Assembly (NCBI GenBank): GCA_947628795.1
Contig: CANRBF010000002.1
Location: forward strand, 1 to 64,000
Direction of reading: 5' to 3'
DNA from: an uncultured Monoglobus sp.
GTDB taxonomy: Bacteria; Bacillota; Clostridia; Monoglobales; Monoglobaceae
Length of the DNA stretch: 64,000 nucleotides
Each line of letters begins with the position of its first letter. The stretch's first letter is position 1. A model generated the notes under the pieces. The model made no database searches. It had not been told where the DNA came from and was given only the letters and a program-made list of their open reading frames with translations. The translations under genes and the position numbers were made by a program. Positions 61,820 through 64,000 of this stretch are shown here, piece by piece.

Positions 61820-62743
61820 ATGAGAGTACTGTTTATGGGAACGCCGGATTTCGCGGTGCCGTCGCTTGAGGCGATAGCCGAGGCCGGACATGATATAGTT
61901 GCCGCGGTTTCTCAGCCTGACAGGCCGAAGGGCAGGGGCCACAAAACTCAGCCGACCGATATTAAGATCGCCGCTCAAAAAATCGGGATCCCGGTCTATC
62001 AGCCCGAAACCCTGAAAAACAACGCTTTTCTTGATAAGCTCGAGGAACTTGGCCCCGATATAATTATTGTGGCCGCTTACGGAAAAATTCTGCCCGGATA
62101 CATTCTGGATTACCCGAAATACGGATGCATAAACGTTCACGGCTCACTTCTTCCGAAATACCGCGGCGCGGCGCCTATTCAACGCTGCGTGATAAACGGT
62201 GACAAGATAACCGGGGTCACCACAATGTATATGGACAGAGAGCTTGACACCGGAGATATTATTCTTAAAGAACAAGTTGAGATAGGCGAAGCCGAAACCG
62301 CGGGAGAGCTTTTTGACCGTCTCGCGCGGCTTGGAGGAAAGCTTATTGTCAAGACGATCGAAGCTTTGGAAAACGGTACTGCGCCAAGAATAAAGCAGGA
62401 TGATGACGCTGCAACTTACGCGCCGATGATGGAAAAGTCCACGGGCCATATAGACTGGACCAAAACAAGCGGGGAGATCATAAATCTGATCCGAGGCGTC
62501 AATCCCTGGCCGATCGCTTACTCGGAGTATAAAGGCGATGTTATGAAAATCTTCAGAGCGTCCGCCTCCGACGGTGACGGCGCTCCGGGCGAAGTTCTCG
62601 GACTTCGTGACAAAAAAATCGAGATCGCGTGCCGAGGCGGCAGCGTTCTGATCGAGGAGCTTCAGATGAGAGGCGGAAGGCGAATGTCCGCCGAAAGCTA
62701 TTTAAACGGGCACAGCATAGAGCCGGGCGAGATATTAAAATAA
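61820..62743 (+). CDS. fmt: methionyl-tRNA formyltransferase
   Basis: A 307-residue Fmt, which formylates initiator Met-tRNA using 10-formyl-tetrahydrofolate. The N-terminal FMGTPDFAVPSL, the folate-binding SLLPKYRGAAPIQ with preceding NVHG, and the C-terminal tRNA-binding domain are all present. CCGGAGG precedes the ATG. It opens the fmt-yugP-rsmB order common in Clostridia. Confidence 0.97.
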   Translation: MRVLFMGTPDFAVPSLEAIAEAGHDIVAAVSQPDRPKGRGHKTQPTDIKIAAQKIGIPVYQPETLKNNAFLDKLEELGPDIIIVAAYGKILPGYILDYPKYGCINVHGSLLPKYRGAAPIQRCVINGDKITGVTTMYMDRELDTGDIILKEQVEIGEAETAGELFDRLARLGGKLIVKTIEALENGTAPRIKQDDDAATYAPMMEKSTGHIDWTKTSGEIINLIRGVNPWPIAYSEYKGDVMKIFRASASDGDGAPGEVLGLRDKKIEIACRGGSVLIEELQMRGGRRMSAESYLNGHSIEPGEILK

Positions 62744-62787
62744 CTAAATTATAACGATTACAGAAACAAAAGCGAAGGAGGATAATT

Positions 62788-63495
62788 ATGTATTTGGGAT
62801 ATTTTGACCCTACGGTAATTTTACTCATACCTGCGATCATATTGGCTATGTGGGCGCAGGCCAGGGTGTCAAGCACATTTAATAAATATTCAAAAGTTAT
62901 AAACACGCGCGGATTGACCGGAGCCGAGGCGGCTCGTTTAATCCTTGACCGCAACGGTCTAAGGAACGTGCGCGTTCAGCATATTCAGGGAAATCTGACC
63001 GATAACTTCGACCCGCGCACCAATGTTGTGAGTCTGTCCGATTCGACTTACGCGAGCAACAGTATCGGTGCTATCGGAGTTGCCGCGCACGAGTGCGGAC
63101 ACGCTGTTCAATATGCCACAGGATACGGACCGATACGCGTCAGAAACGGCATATACCCCGCTGTAAACATATGCAGCAAACTGTCGATGCCGATCATTCT
63201 GATAGGGTTTATACTGACCGCTTTCGGAGGCATCGCGCCGATAATCATTGATATCGGGATTTTGCTATACTGCGCTACGGTCGTTTTTCAACTTATCACG
63301 CTGCCCGTTGAGTTTAACGCCAGCGGCAGAGCCCTTAAAACGCTTGAATCATACAACATGCTGAGCCCGCAGGAGCTAAGCGGAGCGAAAAAAGTTTTAT
63401 CGGCGGCTGCGATGACCTATGTTGCCGCGGCTTTCAGCGCGCTTATGACTCTGCTGCGCTTGATACTAATCTCGCGCAACTCAAGACGGGATTGA
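62788..63495 (+). CDS. YugP-family membrane zinc metallopeptidase
   Basis: A 235-residue membrane protease of the YugP family (PF04298). An N-terminal hydrophobic segment precedes the catalytic HExxH in AAHECGHAVQYATG (His near residue 106), and two or three hydrophobic segments follow, the last near the C-terminus. Function is unproven. AAGGAGG precedes the ATG. It stands between fmt and rsmB, as in many Clostridia. Confidence 0.9.
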   Translation: MYLGYFDPTVILLIPAIILAMWAQARVSSTFNKYSKVINTRGLTGAEAARLILDRNGLRNVRVQHIQGNLTDNFDPRTNVVSLSDSTYASNSIGAIGVAAHECGHAVQYATGYGPIRVRNGIYPAVNICSKLSMPIILIGFILTAFGGIAPIIIDIGILLYCATVVFQLITLPVEFNASGRALKTLESYNMLSPQELSGAKKVLSAAAMTYVAAAFSALMTLLRLILISRNSRRD

Positions 63496-63499
63496 TAAT

Positions 63500-64000
63500 A
63501 TGAACGGAAGAGAGGCCGCGTTTTTGGCTTTACTCAAATTTGAGCGCGGGAAAACATATATAAACCTGGCGCTGAACGAAGTGTTTTCGAAAAACGATGT
63601 AAGCGAGCTTGAGCGCTCGTTCGCCACCGAATTGACCTGCGGCTGCCTAAAAAACAGGCTTCTGCTCGATTATGTAATTTCCCGATTTTCGAAAATAAAG
63701 ATCAGGAAAATGTCGGCTCAGGTCAGAACAATACTCGAGATCGGCGCGTTTCAGATAATCATGCTTGACCGCGTTCCCGATTCGGCGGCATGCGACGAAT
63801 CCGTGAAGCTTGCGCGCAAATTCGCGGGCCGCTCCCGCGGTTTTGTGAACGGGGTGCTGCGGAGTTTGTGCAGAGGCAAAAATGATATCGTATATCCCGA
63901 TCGAGCCGATGACGAGGCCGAATATTTATCGGTTATGTTCTCCTTCCCGAAATGGATGGTCGAGCATATCATATCCGATTACGGGATAGATACCTGCGAG
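63500..64000 (+). CDS. rsmB: 16S rRNA (cytosine-5) methyltransferase RsmB, N-terminal part
   Basis: The open frame from ATG 63500 continues past the window end, giving 167 residues. This is the NusB-like N-terminal RNA-binding domain of RsmB: REAAFLALL, then ELTCGCLKNRLLLDY, ILEIGAFQIIMLDRVPDSAACDESVKLARKF and GFVNGVLRSL. The catalytic methyltransferase part lies outside. It starts five bases after yugP without a strong ribosome site, hence probably coupled. Gene name rests on domain and gene order. Confidence 0.88.
   Translation, partial: MNGREAAFLALLKFERGKTYINLALNEVFSKNDVSELERSFATELTCGCLKNRLLLDYVISRFSKIKIRKMSAQVRTILEIGAFQIIMLDRVPDSAACDESVKLARKFAGRSRGFVNGVLRSLCRGKNDIVYPDRADDEAEYLSVMFSFPKWMVEHIISDYGIDTCE

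Noticed and set aside
1-64000. CRISPR array, rRNA operon or insertion-sequence transposase
   Set aside because: No regularly spaced repeats, rRNA signatures or DDE transposase motifs were found in either strand.

Overview
The window looks like a chromosomal piece of a spore-forming, probably anaerobic Clostridia-class Firmicute, most likely an uncultured gut lineage. The support is an alpha/beta-type SASP, a CotJC-like manganese catalase, GerA and GerB/GerC-type germination proteins, an AbrB/SpoVT-type regulator, rubrerythrin and FeoB, sigma-A-like promoters, strong Shine-Dalgarno sites and frequent TTG/GTG starts. I would not name a genus.

Layout. (1) 0-5 kb: right end of a serine-integrase mobile element (ATPase with a nuclease-like C-terminus, secreted protein, accessory ORF, large serine recombinase). 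It abuts a tRNA-Asn gene that has lost its 5' part, followed by a 5'-truncated cotJC. (2) 5.6-21 kb: a surface-glycan cluster on the + strand. It holds a DUF115-type protein, two CMP-sugar-type cytidylyltransferases, a glycosyltransferase, a Wzx-like flippase, a class I aminotransferase, two ATP-grasp ligases alternating with two divergent DegT-like proteins, a GNAT, a VioA-like aminotransferase, a membrane O-acyltransferase, RmlA and RmlB. Two genes carry poly-G tracts (G8 and G9). (3) 21-31 kb: SASP, pgi, thrC, a DUF1540 protein, a metallophosphoesterase, tig-clpP-clpX and a zinc-type ABC transporter. (4) 31-35.5 kb: a compact minus-strand operon of hydrolase, condensation-domain protein, ACP and AMP-ligase, resembling a minimal NRPS or lipo-amide pathway. 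(5) 35.6-40.2 kb: flavoprotein, gerA, a fused gerB-gerC and an AbrB-type regulator. (6) 40.2-44.4 kb: feoB followed by a very large rubredoxin/glutamate-synthase-like/rubredoxin/rubrerythrin/rubredoxin fusion. (7) 44.5-64 kb: secreted proteins, two peptidyl-prolyl isomerases, CCA transferase, araB-araD-tmk-metK, rqcH, carbonic anhydrase, a minus-strand hisH-hisF-folC operon, and fmt-yugP-rsmB running off the end.

How it fits together. RmlA, RmlB and the VioA-like enzyme would give a dTDP-4-amino-4,6-dideoxyhexose. The ATP-grasp, aminotransferase, DegT-like and GNAT proteins could modify it with an amino-acid or acyl group, and the poly-G tracts could make the surface structure phase-variable. 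FeoB plus the rubrerythrin fusion suggests joint iron and peroxide handling. The best candidates for something undescribed are the ATP-grasp/DegT-like pair module, the ligase-ACP-condensation-hydrolase operon, the GerB-GerC fusion with an internal lipobox, and the rubrerythrin fusion with an intact internal ribosome-binding site. No CRISPR array, insertion-sequence transposase or rRNA gene was seen.
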